Positions 1 to 12,900 of a stretch of DNA of 64,000 bases are shown piece by piece. The first letter of the stretch is position 1. Each line of letters opens with the position of its first letter. Under the pieces are notes generated by a model, which saw nothing but the letters and a program-made list of their open reading frames with translations, was not told the origin of the DNA and ran no database searches. Source of the stretch: Henckelia pumila (lineage: Eukaryota; Streptophyta; Magnoliopsida; Lamiales; Gesneriaceae); contig NC_133122.1 of NCBI RefSeq assembly GCF_033568475.1, positions 154,311,361 to 154,375,360 on the forward strand, in the 5' to 3' direction. The translations under genes were made by a program, and so were the position numbers.

Positions 1-2080
1 CCAAAAATACTTAGTGCAGCTCAATCACACTTAAATTGACTCAATTAGACTTAGATTGGCCCAATAGTACTTATCCCAACTTAGAACTTAGTCGAACCAA
101 ATAAATTAAACAACTTAGGCCCATTAACAAATTTAGCTAAATTAATAAATTAAGCCCCAATAAATATCTGAGCCCAATAAGTTTGGCCCAACAAACAAAC
201 TTGGCCCAATAAACAAATTTGGCCCAATAAACGAACTTGACTTAAATAAATAAACTTAGTCCAATAAATAAACTTGGCCCGATAAATGAACTTGGTCCAA
301 ATAAATAAATTTGATCCAATAAAAAAACTTGATCAAATAAACGAACTTGGTCTAATAAACAAACTTGATCCAATAAACGAACTTGGTCCAACTAAATAAA
401 CTTGGCCCAATAAACAAACTTAACCCAATAAAAGAAATTGGCCCAATAAATAAACTTGGACTCCTAAATAAATTACCCGATCTAAAATAAAATAACCCGG
501 ACTCAAACCCGTAACATATGACCCTAATACAATTGACCCGACCCGGACAACCCACTTTGCCGAGCCCTGCCCGAGGTGCCCACTAGGTAGACACCTTACA
601 ACCATCCAGACCTTCATCTAGCCTACACTAGCTCCAGCCACCTTAAACCAAGACCCAAAGGGACCTAACCCAGTTATCAAACCAGTGAGCAGCAGCTAAG
701 ACCCAACCATGGCAGAAAAATCGGCCAAAACCAAACCAAAATGCATAAAAACGAGAATGATGCATGAAACTTAAAACTTGAGCTATCATATCCACATACA
801 AATGCAACAACACGATTTTAATTATCAAAACAGTGAATATACTGATCTAAATGGGTGAGAAAGGAAGGTATAACATGTTTTTGCGTTTAAAACGCACGAA
901 AAACTTATACGATTGCGTAGATCGAGACTCGGGAATCTCATAGCTTCAAAATTCTAGAAAGCTCAAATCCCTAAACCGCTGATTTCTGCCTCTAAATATC
1001 TTCAACTAGCTTTCGATCTGCGAAAAATCACATAATGGTCAAAAGTCATCCCTAGTCTACTCTGGTCAAACTTTGACAAAAAATTTCCAAACTTTATTAC
1101 GTTATCACCGCTTTACTGTTTCGAATCTCAACTCAAAACTTGGATATTTGGATCTATTACGTCGAGACGATCGAAAATGGTTGACACGTAGACGGTCGCA
1201 GGAAAATCGAGGAAGACGGCGGCACGGCGATGGCGTCCAAAACTACTCCAAAATTCACAAAATTTGGCAGGCTTGTAGAGCTCAACGATACAATTCTAAT
1301 TCACTATGCCACAATTGGAATGTACCACCGTGGCGGCCGAAATCGACGATTTACAGCGACGGCGGCGTGAGCTTCCAAACTCATATCTGACCGATTTTTC
1401 CATGTAAAATGCTACAATAAGCTTAGGAAATATTCTACACATCACCTACTACCATTTAGCAGCTCAAAAACCAACTCAATCAAGCTAAAATCCGTTCATT
1501 TTGTGCGAGGAAGATGTTGGACAGTGCCGTCGCGATTTTTGCTTCGAACTGAACCAATCGGACGTCAAAACTCAAAATTATTGGTATGGTTGTGACCGCC
1601 TCGACAAGAGCTACATGATGGCATGGTCAATCGATGGCAACAGGCGGCGCACGGCAGCCGACGATGGGAGGGGCGATTTGGGGTTAGGGTTTTAATGTGT
1701 ATTTTTTATGTTTTGTGCGTGAGAGAGGGTAACACTTACTATGCATAGAAAGTTGGTCCTAAAATGACTCGGTCCAATCCAATTAAATACTCTTGTATTA
1801 TTTTACTCCAATAAATTATTGAGTCAATCTTAGGTTCTGACCAATCACCCAAAACTTTGACCAGTCACTTTGGTCAAATACTCTTCCCAATCAAATTATC
1901 TGGCATAAATAATTATTTCAAAATGTCAATATTCAAGAAATAGTCAAACTCATTGACTTATTTAACACGTGTATTTTTATAAATACACTTTATAACTCAT
2001 TTGACAGTAATAATTATTTCATCCTTTTCAATACTTATTTAATTGCCAATTAATTTGGTAATTAATTTTTGGGGTGTTAC
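1..2080. mobile_element. Partial LTR of an LTR retrotransposon, cut by the left window edge
   Basis: The right edge at 2070-2080 reads GGGGTGTTACA and is followed directly by gypsy reverse-transcriptase coding sequence. The reverse complement, TGTAACACCCC, is a common start of plant Ty3/gypsy LTRs, so the element probably points to the minus strand, though an LTR end on the plus strand is also possible. No protein domain is visible here; the short ORFs at 1073-1390 and 1501-1695 match nothing I recognise. The left half (about 172-475) is an 18-bp tandem array. The other terminus and target duplication lie outside the window, so I cannot say whether it is a solo LTR or part of a full element. 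Confidence 0.5.
172..475. repeat. Degenerate 18-bp tandem repeat array
   Basis: About 15 copies of a unit close to AATAAACAAACTTGGCCC follow one another. Most junctions are 18 nt apart, with occasional units lengthened by one or two bases (for example around 240-255 and 380-400). Copies differ by point changes, and more decayed copies can be followed to the left to about position 60. The minus-strand ORF over this stretch is simply the translated repeat and is not a gene. Confidence 0.75.
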
Positions 2081-3655
2081 AAAGCTTGTCCTAAGGATTG
2101 CTACCCCTTGCCACGTATTAAACGGCTAGTCGACTCCACGGTAGGGTATGAGTTCTTGTACTTTATGGATGCTTACCAAGGCTATCAATAGATACCCTTG
2201 GCAAGGGAAGATCAGGAGAAAGTCAGCTTTGTAACGACAGCAGGAATTTACTGCTATGTGGTCATGTCATTCGGCCTCAAGAATACGGGAGTCACGTATC
2301 AACGGTTGATGGACAAGATATTCAAAGGACTAGCAGGGAGAAATGTAAAAGTGTATGTGGACAACATACTAGTCAAATCTAAGCAAGAGAACTACCTCGT
2401 ATCGGATCTGGAAGAGACATTTTCTACTCTTCGCAGATATGGTATGAAGCTGAACCCATCCAAGTTCACTTTTGGAGTCAAGGGTGGAAAATTCCTGGAG
2501 TACATGGCCAGAAAATGTTTGGGCTATTCAAGAGAAGACCTCGCCCAAATCAATCAAGGAAGTACAGCTTCTGACTGGCCGAATAGCAGCCCTGTTACAT
2601 TTCATCACTCGCTCGGCGTATCGAAGTTACCATTTTTTACAAGTGTTGAGAAAGGCAGAAAAGTTTGAATGGAATGATAACTGCGACAGAGCTTTTGCAT
2701 ATCTCAAGGAACAACTGGCAGATTTTTCCGTCCTGGTGAAACCGACTCCTAGAGAAAGCTTATGGGTCTACTTATCAGCCACTCCGCATGCTGTAAGTTC
2801 AGTGTTAATCAAGAAAGAGGGCCTAGACCAGAGGCCGATGTACTATGTCAGTCATGCGCTAGCGAGAACAGAGGTCAGATATACCAAGGTAGAGAAGGTA
2901 GCCCTGACTTTGTTTATTACAGCCAGGCGATTGCGACTTATTTTCTCTTACACCCTATAACAGTGTTGACTAACAGTGCCATAGGACGGATAATGACTCA
3001 ACCAGATATCTCAAGGCATTTAGTAAAGTGGACTGTGAAGTTAGGGGAGTATGATGATATTGAATACCAACCCAGAACGGCAATCAAGGCACAAGCCTTG
3101 TCAGATTTCATTGCGGAGATGACTCTGGGTCGTGCACCTGAGGTGTGGAAGGTGTATGTGAATTGAGCATCAAATAAAGAGGGAATTAGTGTAGGAGTTG
3201 TGCTACTTTCCCCCTCAGGAGAAAAAAAACAAAGTTGTCAATAAAGTTGGACTTTAGGGCCTCTAACAACGAGGCCGAATACGAGGTCGTGCTGGTGGGT
3301 CTCAGGGCAGCTCGGGACATGGACGATTCCCGAGTGGTTCTCCACTCGGATTCCCAATTGGCTACTCAACAGGTCAATGGTTCCTATGAAACAAGGAATG
3401 AAAGGTTGGGGGAGTATGTTCGAAGCATCCAAGAACTCTTGAGGAATTTTGTGGAATGGAGTATTGTGCAAATACCGAGAACAGAGAATGCCGAGGCAGA
3501 TGACCTTGCTAAAATGGCCACGTCCATAACAGTACTATCTGATCGAGAGGTCATATATCAGATTGAGCTCGTCCCTGGGAATCAAACAACACCACCCAAG
3601 ACTGTTCCCTTAGGGTTGAAGAAGAATTATATTTGGTACAGTACATGATCAGAGG
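2081..3655 (+). pseudogene. Ty3/gypsy (Tat-like) reverse transcriptase-RNase H fragment, decayed
   Basis: The reading begins inside the RT domain with a PLPRI...LVDST motif, then FMDAYQGY and the palm motif, here YVDN instead of YVDD (about 2351-2362). After a frameshift near 2510-2560 the RNase H region (SATPHAVSSVLI...) follows at about 2560-2950. A second RNase H-like domain typical of the Tat lineage spans 3140-3600 with intact AEYE and HSDSQL motifs, but its first acidic residue reads YVN followed by a stop (3164). Another stop lies at about 2190. Gag, protease and integrase are absent. The fragment abuts an LTR on its left and a LINE on its right. It is a relic and cannot encode active enzyme; I am confident of the family and less so of the exact lineage. 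Confidence 0.85.
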
Positions 3656-3682
3656 AGAATTGCCAGAAAAGTTCCTAGACAT

Positions 3683-6109
3683 TCAGTTGAAGAGAAGGGC
3701 TTTGCGTTTTGTGTTGATTGAAAACACTACCTCAATGTGATCCATTAAATTTTTAATAACTCGATCTACAGACACCATACGCCCTCTATGTTTGTAATCA
3801 TTCCTGGCCTTTCGTAAAAAACATAAGATCAGGAACGGAACCATTTCTCTCACATGGACCTTCTTGCACCACTGATCTTTGACACACCAGTTCTCAAAGA
3901 TATGTGGCTCTTGGACCCCAAAGATATTGAAGTAGTAAGACCAAATAGCTGCTTCCAGATTACCATAGAAGAAGAGGTTATCAAATGATTCCTGACTCCG
4001 ACAATAGTGACATGAAGAGGCTAGAGCCAAGCATCTAGACTTAAGAATATCATCCACCGAAAGTCTCCGATAATACCAACGCAAGCAGAAAATAGATATA
4101 GATGCTCGAATAAGGCTATACCAACATCCTCCAAACCATCGAATGGCAAGTCCTTTGAGTCGTATCTTCTCCCATGCAGACTTAAAATAAAACGCCCTGT
4201 TAACTGATGATTTCCAAATAGCTTGATCTAATGTGATTGGGTTTACTGGAAATTGCAAGATCTGAAACATAATATCATGCGTCACCATTCATAAGCAACC
4301 AATCCATGTTCCAATTACCATTCGCTATGAACCATTTGAATCTTCGAGAAGGAAGCCCTTGGACGGGAGCAAAGGATGAAAGTGACCCTCCAGGAAGCCA
4401 AGAATCAAACCAAAAGCTCAAGTCCCCACTACCAATCTTTCAACCAGTACAACTCTCCGCTTTGTCCCAGACTTTAAGCATTCTCCTCCAAGTTGGGGAA
4501 ACAACCTGCTTCTAGTGAACCTTCCCAGCAGATTCTGTTTGGCAATATCTCATGTGAAGTTATATGCTCCAGATAGAATCACGAGTTTGAAATCGATACC
4601 ATAACATGATAGTATATGTCGTCACAAAATCTTTAAGCCTCCGAATCCCAAAACCCCCATTCTTCCACTGGCATACACACTTTTTTCCCATGAAATCCAA
4701 TGAGTTTTGATTCCACCAGTTTTTGATCCCCACAAGAACCTGGCACAGAGCATTTCAAACCTATGCAGAATTGTTCCTGGTGGTTGCAAGACATGAAAAA
4801 TATATATAGGCAAAGAACATAAAACACTCTTAATCAAGATAAGTATGTCGCCATGCGAGAGATTGGTCGTATCCCATCCCTGAAGCTTCCTGGTGGCATC
4901 AGCAATGATATTGCTGAAATAAGAACTTTTACGAGGCCCCAAAAACAAGGGAGCCTCTAAGTACCGAATGGGAAAATCCCCTTCTCCAAACCCTGTAATC
5001 GAATAGTATGTACCTTTCAACACATCCGAGCAAGAGGTTGGCACGATAATCATACTTTTTGCATTAGTGATGAGTTGCTTAAAACATTCCTCATAATGGT
5101 ATAAGAATTTCCGCAATCTCTTGAAACTATGCACTGCCCCATTCGAGAATATCATAATGTCATCTGCATAAGCCAGGTGAGATATGCCAGAGCAATGGCC
5201 AATATGATATCTTAAGCCCCTGTTTCGATCAAATAAATTATCCAATTCCCTGGACAAATATTCAGCACCTAACACAAACAATAAAAGGGATAGGGAGTCT
5301 CCCTGCCGAAGTCCTCTATGGGACGCAAAAAATCCAGAAAGCGATCAATTAATATTCACTGAGAACCAGCAATTATTCACACACCGAAGGATCTTGTCAC
5401 AAACTCCATCTGAAAAACCAAAAGCCTTAAGAATCTGCATGAAAAAATTCCACCGAATTCTGTCAAAAGCTTTCGCCATATCCAAATTTAGAATTAAATT
5501 CCCAACCCTTATACGGTTATTAAGTTGAAGAATTATTACCTGAACCATGAGAATATTATCAGATATTTGTCTGCCAGACACAAAACCACTTTGAGACTGG
5601 GATATAATTTTAGGCATCAGTGGCTTCAAACGGAGAGTAATAATTTTAGTTACAATATTATTGACAACATTGCATAAGCTGATGGGTCCAAAATCAGTCC
5701 ATCTCTGGGCCTCGTCACTCTTAAGGATTAATATAATAGTCGTAGCAGTGATACCTCTAGGTAGCGGAGATCCCTCCAAAAATTCTTGAATTGCCGCTAT
5801 AAAATCAGATTTGATGATATCCCAGCACTTCCGAGTCTGGATACCCAGATTATAATTATAGGTTTCCTTCGCCACCCTTCTGAGATAGAGCCTTCGCTTC
5901 CCTAAATATTTTCTTATAGAGCCTAGGTTGAATATTGGTCAAAAAAATCCCACAGAATACATCAGGACCACCAGTGTTGTCATCATGCAAGGATTTGACA
6001 CTCAAACACCTCCTCCTCAGAAACAGTTGCCATCAAGCATGCATTATCTCCTTGATGAACGAGACAAGGAATATGCGAAAAATCAGCACGATTAGGAACA
6101 GTGGGATCA
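3683..6109 (-). pseudogene. L1-type LINE ORF2 remnant (RT and zinc-binding region), 3' part
   Basis: Read on the minus strand, this holds in order: a pre-RT stretch (VSEEEV near 6010-6030; GGPD near 5970), RT fingers and palm (DMAKAFDR, about 5470-5500), a frameshift, the second palm block with the catalytic YADD (about 5155-5170), and finally a zf-RVT-like region ending in a stop at 3683-3685. These are the typical blocks of plant L1 ORF2. Frameshifts occur near 5290-5340, 4300-4620 and 5880-5980. The endonuclease domain is not seen. The reading is interrupted at 6109 by the GATCA target site of a solo LTR and continues at 16967. No poly(A) tail is evident next to 3683. Confidence 0.85.
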
Positions 6110-6394
6110 TGAAAAGTGTCATTTTTATCTATTATTTTGTGATATTTTTGAGTCCATTTTGCATGGTTTTTATTCATTAGGTTCATTAATATTTGATTAT
6201 TTTTTTATTTTAGCATTCGGATTACTCTTCATTATCTTTGGTTAAATTGTAGGTATTATAAGGCAATTCTCGGAGTTGGAACAGAAAAGTTCGCACTCGA
6301 GCCATCAAAAATGGCCGCTCGAGCTTGCAAAGGGGAATTGTGAGAGCTGAGGCAGAACGTTTTGCGCTCGAGAAGATGTTTCTGGCCACTCGAG

Positions 6395-8238
6395 TGAAAG
6401 AGTAGGTGCCCGGTGAGCCAACTTGTGGCTAAGGGCTTTGATGACTCTTTGTATAAACAATCTTTTGTTTAAAATAATTTACACTTTTATTAATGGCAAT
6501 GACTTTATCTTTCTTCATATTGTTATATTGTGATATACTATTGTTGTTTTGATAAAGACCTTGAATATACTATAGTGTATGTAAGATGTGGTAGAACATG
6601 GGGATGTCTATCATGAAACACATCTTATAGTCACTGTATATTCTAAACTGTTCCTAGTCGATTGAGCCGTCCGATAATAAGGATAAGGATCGCTCGAGTT
6701 TGAGACTAGCATTTGCGATGCAGAGTATCACGTTTCATTGGTAGGGAACATAGAGATGTTCGAAGCATGCAAATGGATATTCATATGATGAATGATCGAA
6801 CTACCCTATCCGGACTTTCCAAGTGGTTATCACTTATCGAGTGGATAAAGTCCGCGGTTTTGGTTGTACACCATTAGTCCTTACTACTTGAAACATCATT
6901 GAGACTCTATATGCTAGTACTGTGTTTTGACTCGTTTACCGACTCTATTGGGGTCATCAGGTGTCGGGATTGGGTACAGTTACAACACATATAGGAGTCG
7001 ATGCTTTGTTGTCAAGGATTCACCACATACTTGCGAGTGTGGATATCCTATGCGATCTGAGGAGATATTAGTGTGACGAATCTCTGGCCAGAGTACATGA
7101 TGTGGTTTAAGAAATGGTTTCTTAGTAGCACATGCGATGTCACTATTTGATCTTCAAGATGTATTGCATAGTTATCGAATCTCGAACGACTCTCGATTTA
7201 CCAATGGTTGTTGATTCGATCGGGATATATGGATGAAGGGACCGTACTGTACACTAACCAAAATCTATTGGTTCTTGCAGGCACTATCAGTGATACCTAG
7301 GGAATCATGGGGCGATGTTGCTAGACGCTCTTACCATGATTCGATGGGCAAGTCGAAAATTGTTGTTCCGAGTCACAAGGAGTTGTGAGCCCACGGCTAG
7401 CTGTATCCCTGAACCATTGAGGGTCACACAGAGTAATGGATTTTTAATCCCCGTTGAGATAAATAAATTTAAAGAGTTAAATTTAATGAACAAAGAAGTT
7501 GGACTTCTTAATTAAGAGTAGAGGAGTAAGATTTCCTAAAATGACATAGGGATGAGCATTTTTGGAAATCACTGAATTCAGATTCAGAAAAATTTATCTT
7601 GACTTTAAAAGGTGCAGAAATGGTTTCTGTGCACATTGGTGAAATCGGTTTATCAATCGGAGTCATGATGAATTTTATATTAATTTCTGAACATGCGGGC
7701 TTTGCTTGTCGGGCTTGAACTTATGACTAATGGGCCCTAAGCTGTTAGCGGCCTACATTATAAATAAGTTATTGCAGTACAGAAATTAGACACAACAGGT
7801 CACAAATTTTCGAAAAACCCTAGTATTTTTCTCTGAAGTGGCCGCCCCTTTTTCCCCTCTGCTCGGTAAAATCCAGTCTGTGAATTTTGAATTACAGTCT
7901 GGTTTAACGGATCAAATTCGTTAATTCTTTTCGTAAAAACTTCTGATAGATTTTCTAGTGCAATCTATCAGAGGGATTAATTATCCGTTCGTGGACCTGA
8001 TTGAAGAACAGTTCGTCCATCAGTTCCAGGGATATACAATAAGAGCAGAGCAATCTGTTGGTGTCCATAATCTCGATTCGAGATTGGAGGTAAAAATTTA
8101 TAATCGTTATTTAATTTTTACACACAATTTAATCGTTAAGTTTTGATACCCATTATGGAATCGTTCCATATAAAATTTTTAAACTTCCGCTGCACCGGGT
8201 ATCAATTCTGATTGATCTGATCGCCGCGTTCTCCAACT
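6395..8238 (+). repeat. 5' LTR of copia-1
   Basis: It starts TGAAAGAGTAGG and ends CTCCAACT; the 3' LTR ends CTCCAACA, so the last base here is probably mutated from the canonical CA. A TATAAATA box lies at 7759-7766 and likely marks the end of U3. Short ORFs within are present in both LTRs and are not genes. Confidence 0.93.
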
Positions 8239-8239
8239 G

Positions 8240-8252
8240 TGGTATCAGAGCC
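8240..8252 (+). promoter_or_regulatory. Primer-binding site of copia-1 (Met-tRNA type)
   Basis: TGGTATCAGAGCC directly follows the 5' LTR after one spacer base. It matches the TGGTATCAGAGC consensus of plant retrotransposons primed by initiator Met-tRNA. Confidence 0.9.
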
Positions 8253-8364
8253 AGGTTGCTCAGATCAAGCGATTAAATTAATCGATTGTACAAAAATTTT
8301 TAAGCCTCGGTTTTTGAAACAAAATAAATATTTTAAAAATAAAAAATTTTTTCGGGCAAAACCC

Positions 8365-8409
8365 GGGCAGCGATTGGATCGCTGCCCAGGGCAGCGATCG
8401 TCGCTGCCC
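8365..8409 (+). promoter_or_regulatory. Two adjacent GC-rich hairpins in the copia-1 leader
   Basis: GGGCAGCGAT/ATCGCTGCCC forms a perfect 10-bp stem with a 3-nt loop (8365-8387). One base later GGGCAGCGA/TCGCTGCCC forms a 9-bp stem (8389-8409). The stems share sequence, so the two can also pair with each other. Their location about 115 nt after the PBS suits a retroelement packaging/dimerisation signal; function is inferred. Confidence 0.6.
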
Positions 8410-9515
8410 GGCCCGAGCCCTTTGGGGCGCGGGCAGCCCGGGCATGTCCCGGGCGGCCCGCGAAAAAAATTAATTTTTTAATTTTAAATTAATTTTAATA
8501 TGTTAAAATTCTATTTTTGGTCCGATCGAATATTGTTTTTGATTGGTCCACGAGGCGTCGGATCGAATTGTTTGAGTCCGAAAATTGTTTTTGATTTTTG
8601 GATAAATTTGAATTTTTGGAAAATTTAAATATTTTATCCGTTAAATTGAATTTTGAAATTAATTATTTTTGGTACAATTGATGATAAGATATGATCTTAT
8701 GGATATATTGAGTAAAATATGATTTTATGTATAAAATTGGATTTTATAGATAAAATATGATTTTATTTGATAAAAAGATAAAATATGATTTTGTATGTAA
8801 AATAAGATTTTATATATGAAATATGATTTTATCCTTTTAAATTTAAATTGCCATTGCATGTTATCCAATAAATTAATTTTGAATTAAATATTATTGGATA
8901 AGGATGATCGATTGCCATGACCAATTTTGTAGGTGTATGTTAGGAATTTACATTTGTTTTTATTGTTGTTAGATTTATTAATGGGCCTGGTTTATGGCCC
9001 AATATGAATTGTCATATGTAATAAAAGTGGGCTTGGTTTATGGCCCGTTCTCACCCCTTAAAAATGTATCCCCTACTTGTCATTGTTATTTATTGTAAAT
9101 ACATTAGATTTAGTGGGAGATGGAGATTTGAAGATGGAGGTGGGCCCAGCAGACAATAAAGACAGAAGAAATGTAAATTGGAAGCACAATGTAATAGGAT
9201 TGCATTGCATACTGCATATTACCTAGGATTGGACTAAGACTCGTGATTGGCAACCACGGGTCGATTAGAAATGGAATCGATCATCCTATATAATATGTGA
9301 TATTATTGTTGTATGCATGTTTTAGACAAAATTGTGTGAATCCGACAAGCATACAAAATTTTAAAAATGATGAGACAAATTTTCAAAATTAAAAATCCCT
9401 CATTTTAAATATGATTTAAAATTGATATCAAGATAAATAAAGGAAATTTAAATTTGTTTAAATGTTCCTACCTTCCATCAACGATCAATGTATGAGATGC
9501 TACCCGCGGATACGG

Positions 9516-9800
9516 TCCGGCTCATATTATTGGGGGGGACCGTTCGTCGGAAAGCTGTACATTGGATCGACACGTGTTGTAAGTTGGGTGAAACTCCCAT
9601 GAGATCGGCTCATATTATTGGGGGATCCACATGGCGACCGTCCATCACAACTTAATATTGATGGGTCATCTTGACATGTCACAATAAACGGCGTCATATT
9701 ATTGGGCCCTTATTGGACATGAGGTAAAAACGTGGAGGTTGCTTTGGAAGCAATTGGGCTCTACCTTTTGAAAATTATGGTTGGCTGATATTATTCGGGA
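9516..9800 (+). repeat. Four spaced copies of a GGCTCATATTATTGGG motif
   Basis: Copies begin near 9518, 9606, 9690 and 9782, i.e. about 85-90 nt apart; the third reads GGCGTCATATTATTGGGCC and the fourth GGCTGATATTATTCGGG. Only this short core is conserved while the sequence between copies differs, so it is not a simple tandem repeat. Confidence 0.7.
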
Positions 9801-9988
9801 CCATAGTTTGTCAATTGGACTCCATGTTCTCACTAAGGAAAACAGTTTCCCGTTTTCACTAGAGGGTAGTGAAATCGTTAAAATAGTGAGAGTGAGATTC
9901 ATAAAATAAATTTCGCCTATTTTATGTCTTAGTAAATTACTTAAACAATCACTGATATTTGTCTGTTTCTTTTCAGTATTTCATAAAG

Positions 9989-12900
9989 ATGAATTCGCGT
10001 AATCCACTTTTCTCGATCCTCGAACAAAATAAATTGACTGGCGCAAACTATACGGAATGGTTCCGTAAGTTGAAGATTGTCTTGACTTCGGAGAAGATGC
10101 TCTACGTGTTAGAAAAATCTCCTCCGAAGGAAGCACCAGCTGACATAAGTCCGGAAGAGTTAGCCAAACTTGATACATGGTGGGACCATGATATCAAGGC
10201 CAAATGCTATATGCAAGCCTCGATGTCTGATGAACTCCAGAGGCGATTTGAGGATACCGTGAATGCTGCTGACATTCACGTACAACTCAAGGAACTTTTT
10301 GGGGCTCAATCGAGGGCTGAAAGGTTCGCTACTGTAAAGGAGCTAATGACGTGTCGCATGCGTGAAGGGACTTCGGTCCGTGATCATGGGGTACGAGTGA
10401 TTTGGCTCATACAGAAGTTGGTAACCCTTGATTTGGTGTTGGAGCATGAACTCAACGTGGACTTACTACTTCTATCTCTTCCTTCTTCGTTTGACGGATT
10501 TGTGGTGAATTTCAATATGAACAAGATAGAGGCCTCCCTTGAAGAGATGGTCAATATGCTTGTGACATATGAATCCACATTAAATAAGGATAAACCGGCT
10601 TTCTTGGTGGGCTCCTCTTCTTCTGCTAAGAAGGGGCCAAGTACAAAGGGTAAGAAACGTTCTGCTCCACCCAAGAAAATCGAACCCGAGAAGAAGTACA
10701 AGACAAAGGCTTCAAACATGGAAAAATCCAAGGATGTTTGTCATTACTGCAAGAAGCCCGGTCATTGGAAGCGTAACTGCAAGGAATATCTAGAGCAGTT
10801 GCGAACTGCGAAGGGTATGTTCTATATTGAAATAAATGTTTCACTTAATACTACTTCTTGGGTATTGGATACCGGATGTGGATCTCACATTTGCAATGAT
10901 TTGCAGGTGATGACAAGAAGTCGCAGGCTTAGAATGGGTGAGACCCAGCTGAGGCTCGGAAATGGTTCCAGAGTTGAAGCTAAAGCTGTGGGAGATATTT
11001 ATTTAATTTTGCAGAACGGTTTTAAGTTACTTTTGAGAGATGTTTTATTTGTTCCGGATTTGATTAAAAACATTATTTCTGTTTCTATGCTTGATAGAGA
11101 TGGTTATTCTTGCAATTTTGTGAATGGGATTTGCAATATTTACAAGAATGAATGTTTGATTGGAAATGGACAACTTGAAAATGATCTATATAACTTAAAA
11201 CTAAAAGACGTTCCAATAAATTATGTTGATAAACCGGCAACAACAAACAAAAGGAAAATCGATAGCCAAAACCCGGCAAACCTTTGGCACGCTAGGCTAG
11301 GTCATATTTCCTCAAAGAGGATGAACAAGCTAGTGGGAGAGGGCATGTTTGATATGTCTGATATTAACTCTCTACCTACTTGTGAATCCTGCCTAAAAGG
11401 AAAAATGACTAAATCTCATTTTAAGGGGAAACCTGAGCGTAGTCAAAATCTGTTGGATTTGATCCATACAGATGTTTGTGGTCCATTTAGAGTTGGTACT
11501 CAATATGGCCACACCTACTTCATTACCTTTACTGATGATTATTCTAGGTATGGGTATTTATATTTAATGAAATATAAGTCTGAAGCATTTGAAAAGTTCA
11601 AAGAATTCAAGGCTGAAGTAGAAAACAAGCTAGGTAAAAGTATAAAAGCACTTCGATCGGATCGAGGTGGAGAATACTTGAGTACCGAGTTTTTGGACTA
11701 TCTGAAAGAGAATGGGATTCTCTCTCAGTGGACTCCTCCTATGACACCACAGCTGAATGGTGTATCGGAGCGTCGTAATCGAACTTTGTTGGACATGGTT
11801 CGATCCATGATGAGCTTCACTGAGCTTCCACCTTCGTTTTGGGGCTATGCGCTTGAAACGGAGGTATTGTTGTTGAACAACGTCCACACTAAAGCAGTGG
11901 ACAAAACACCATACGAGTTATGGAATGGCAAAGCTCCTAAGTATTCGTACTTGAGGATTTGGGGATGTCCTGCTTACGTGAAGCAGACAGTGGGAGATAA
12001 GTTGGATAGTCGATCCACCTTATGTTATTTTGTAGGGTATCCGAAGAATTCAATCGGATATTATTTCTATTATCCTGCTGAAACAAAGGTGTTTGTTTCA
12101 AGGAATGCCACCTTCTTGGAGAAGGAGTTCTTATTGGATAAGAAATGCGAGATGATGGAACTCGAAGAAATTCGAGAAGAACCCGAAATACAAAATAACG
12201 ATCCTACACCTCAGGAACCATTGATAGACACGCCTGTACCTAGAAGATCTGAGAGGACTTCTAGACCTCCTATTCGATATGGTCTTCTTCTTGAAGGGGA
12301 TCAAGATGAACCCGATGTTGGATGTGATCCAAGAAACTTCAAGGAAGCAATTTCTGATGCGGATTCAAATTTATGGCTTGAAGCTATGCAGTCGGAAATA
12401 GATTCGATGCATACAAACCAAGTTTGGTCTTTAGTAGATCCTCCCGATGGAATTGTTCCAATAGGGTGTAAATGGATCTACAAGAGAAAGCTTGGGCCTG
12501 ATGGTAAGGTATTGACTTACAAGGCGCGATTGGTGGCGAAAGGTTATACTCAAAGACAAGGAGTTGACTATGATGAAACCTTTTCACCAGTTGCAATGTT
12601 CAAGTCCATAAGAATCCTTATTGCCATAGTTGCTTGGTATGACTATGAGATATGACAAATGGATGTGAAGACTGCTTTTCTTAATGGAGACATTAAGGAA
12701 GAAATCTATATGAAGCAGCCTGAGGGGTACACATCTATGGGAAGCGAGCATAAGGTATGCAAGCTTCAGAGATCAATTTATGGTCTAAAACAAGCATCAA
12801 GAAGTTGGAACCAGAAATTTGATGAAACAATAAAGGATTTTGGTTTCATCAAGAACCCGGAGGAACCATGCGTGTACAAGAAAATAGTTAAGGATGCTGT

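Larger units (their letters stand above)
8253..9988 (+). other. Long untranslated leader of copia-1
   Basis: About 1.7 kb between PBS and gag without a convincing coding frame. It contains a GC-rich double hairpin (8365-8409), short repeats of TAAAATATGATTTTAT-like units (about 8690-8835), a pair of GGGC(C/T)TGGTTTATGGCCC blocks (about 8980-9000 and 9028-9046) and four spaced copies of a CATATTATTGGG motif (9516-9800). Leaders of this size usually hold packaging and dimerisation signals; which of these blocks does so is inference. Confidence 0.7.

Noticed and set aside
172..475. CRISPR-like spaced repeat
   Set aside because: Units are contiguous without unique spacers, and the DNA is from a plant nuclear genome.
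8240..8260. tRNA-like sequence TGGTATCAGAGCC
   Set aside because: This is the primer-binding site complementary to a tRNA 3' end; no tRNA cloverleaf is present here or at 29353.
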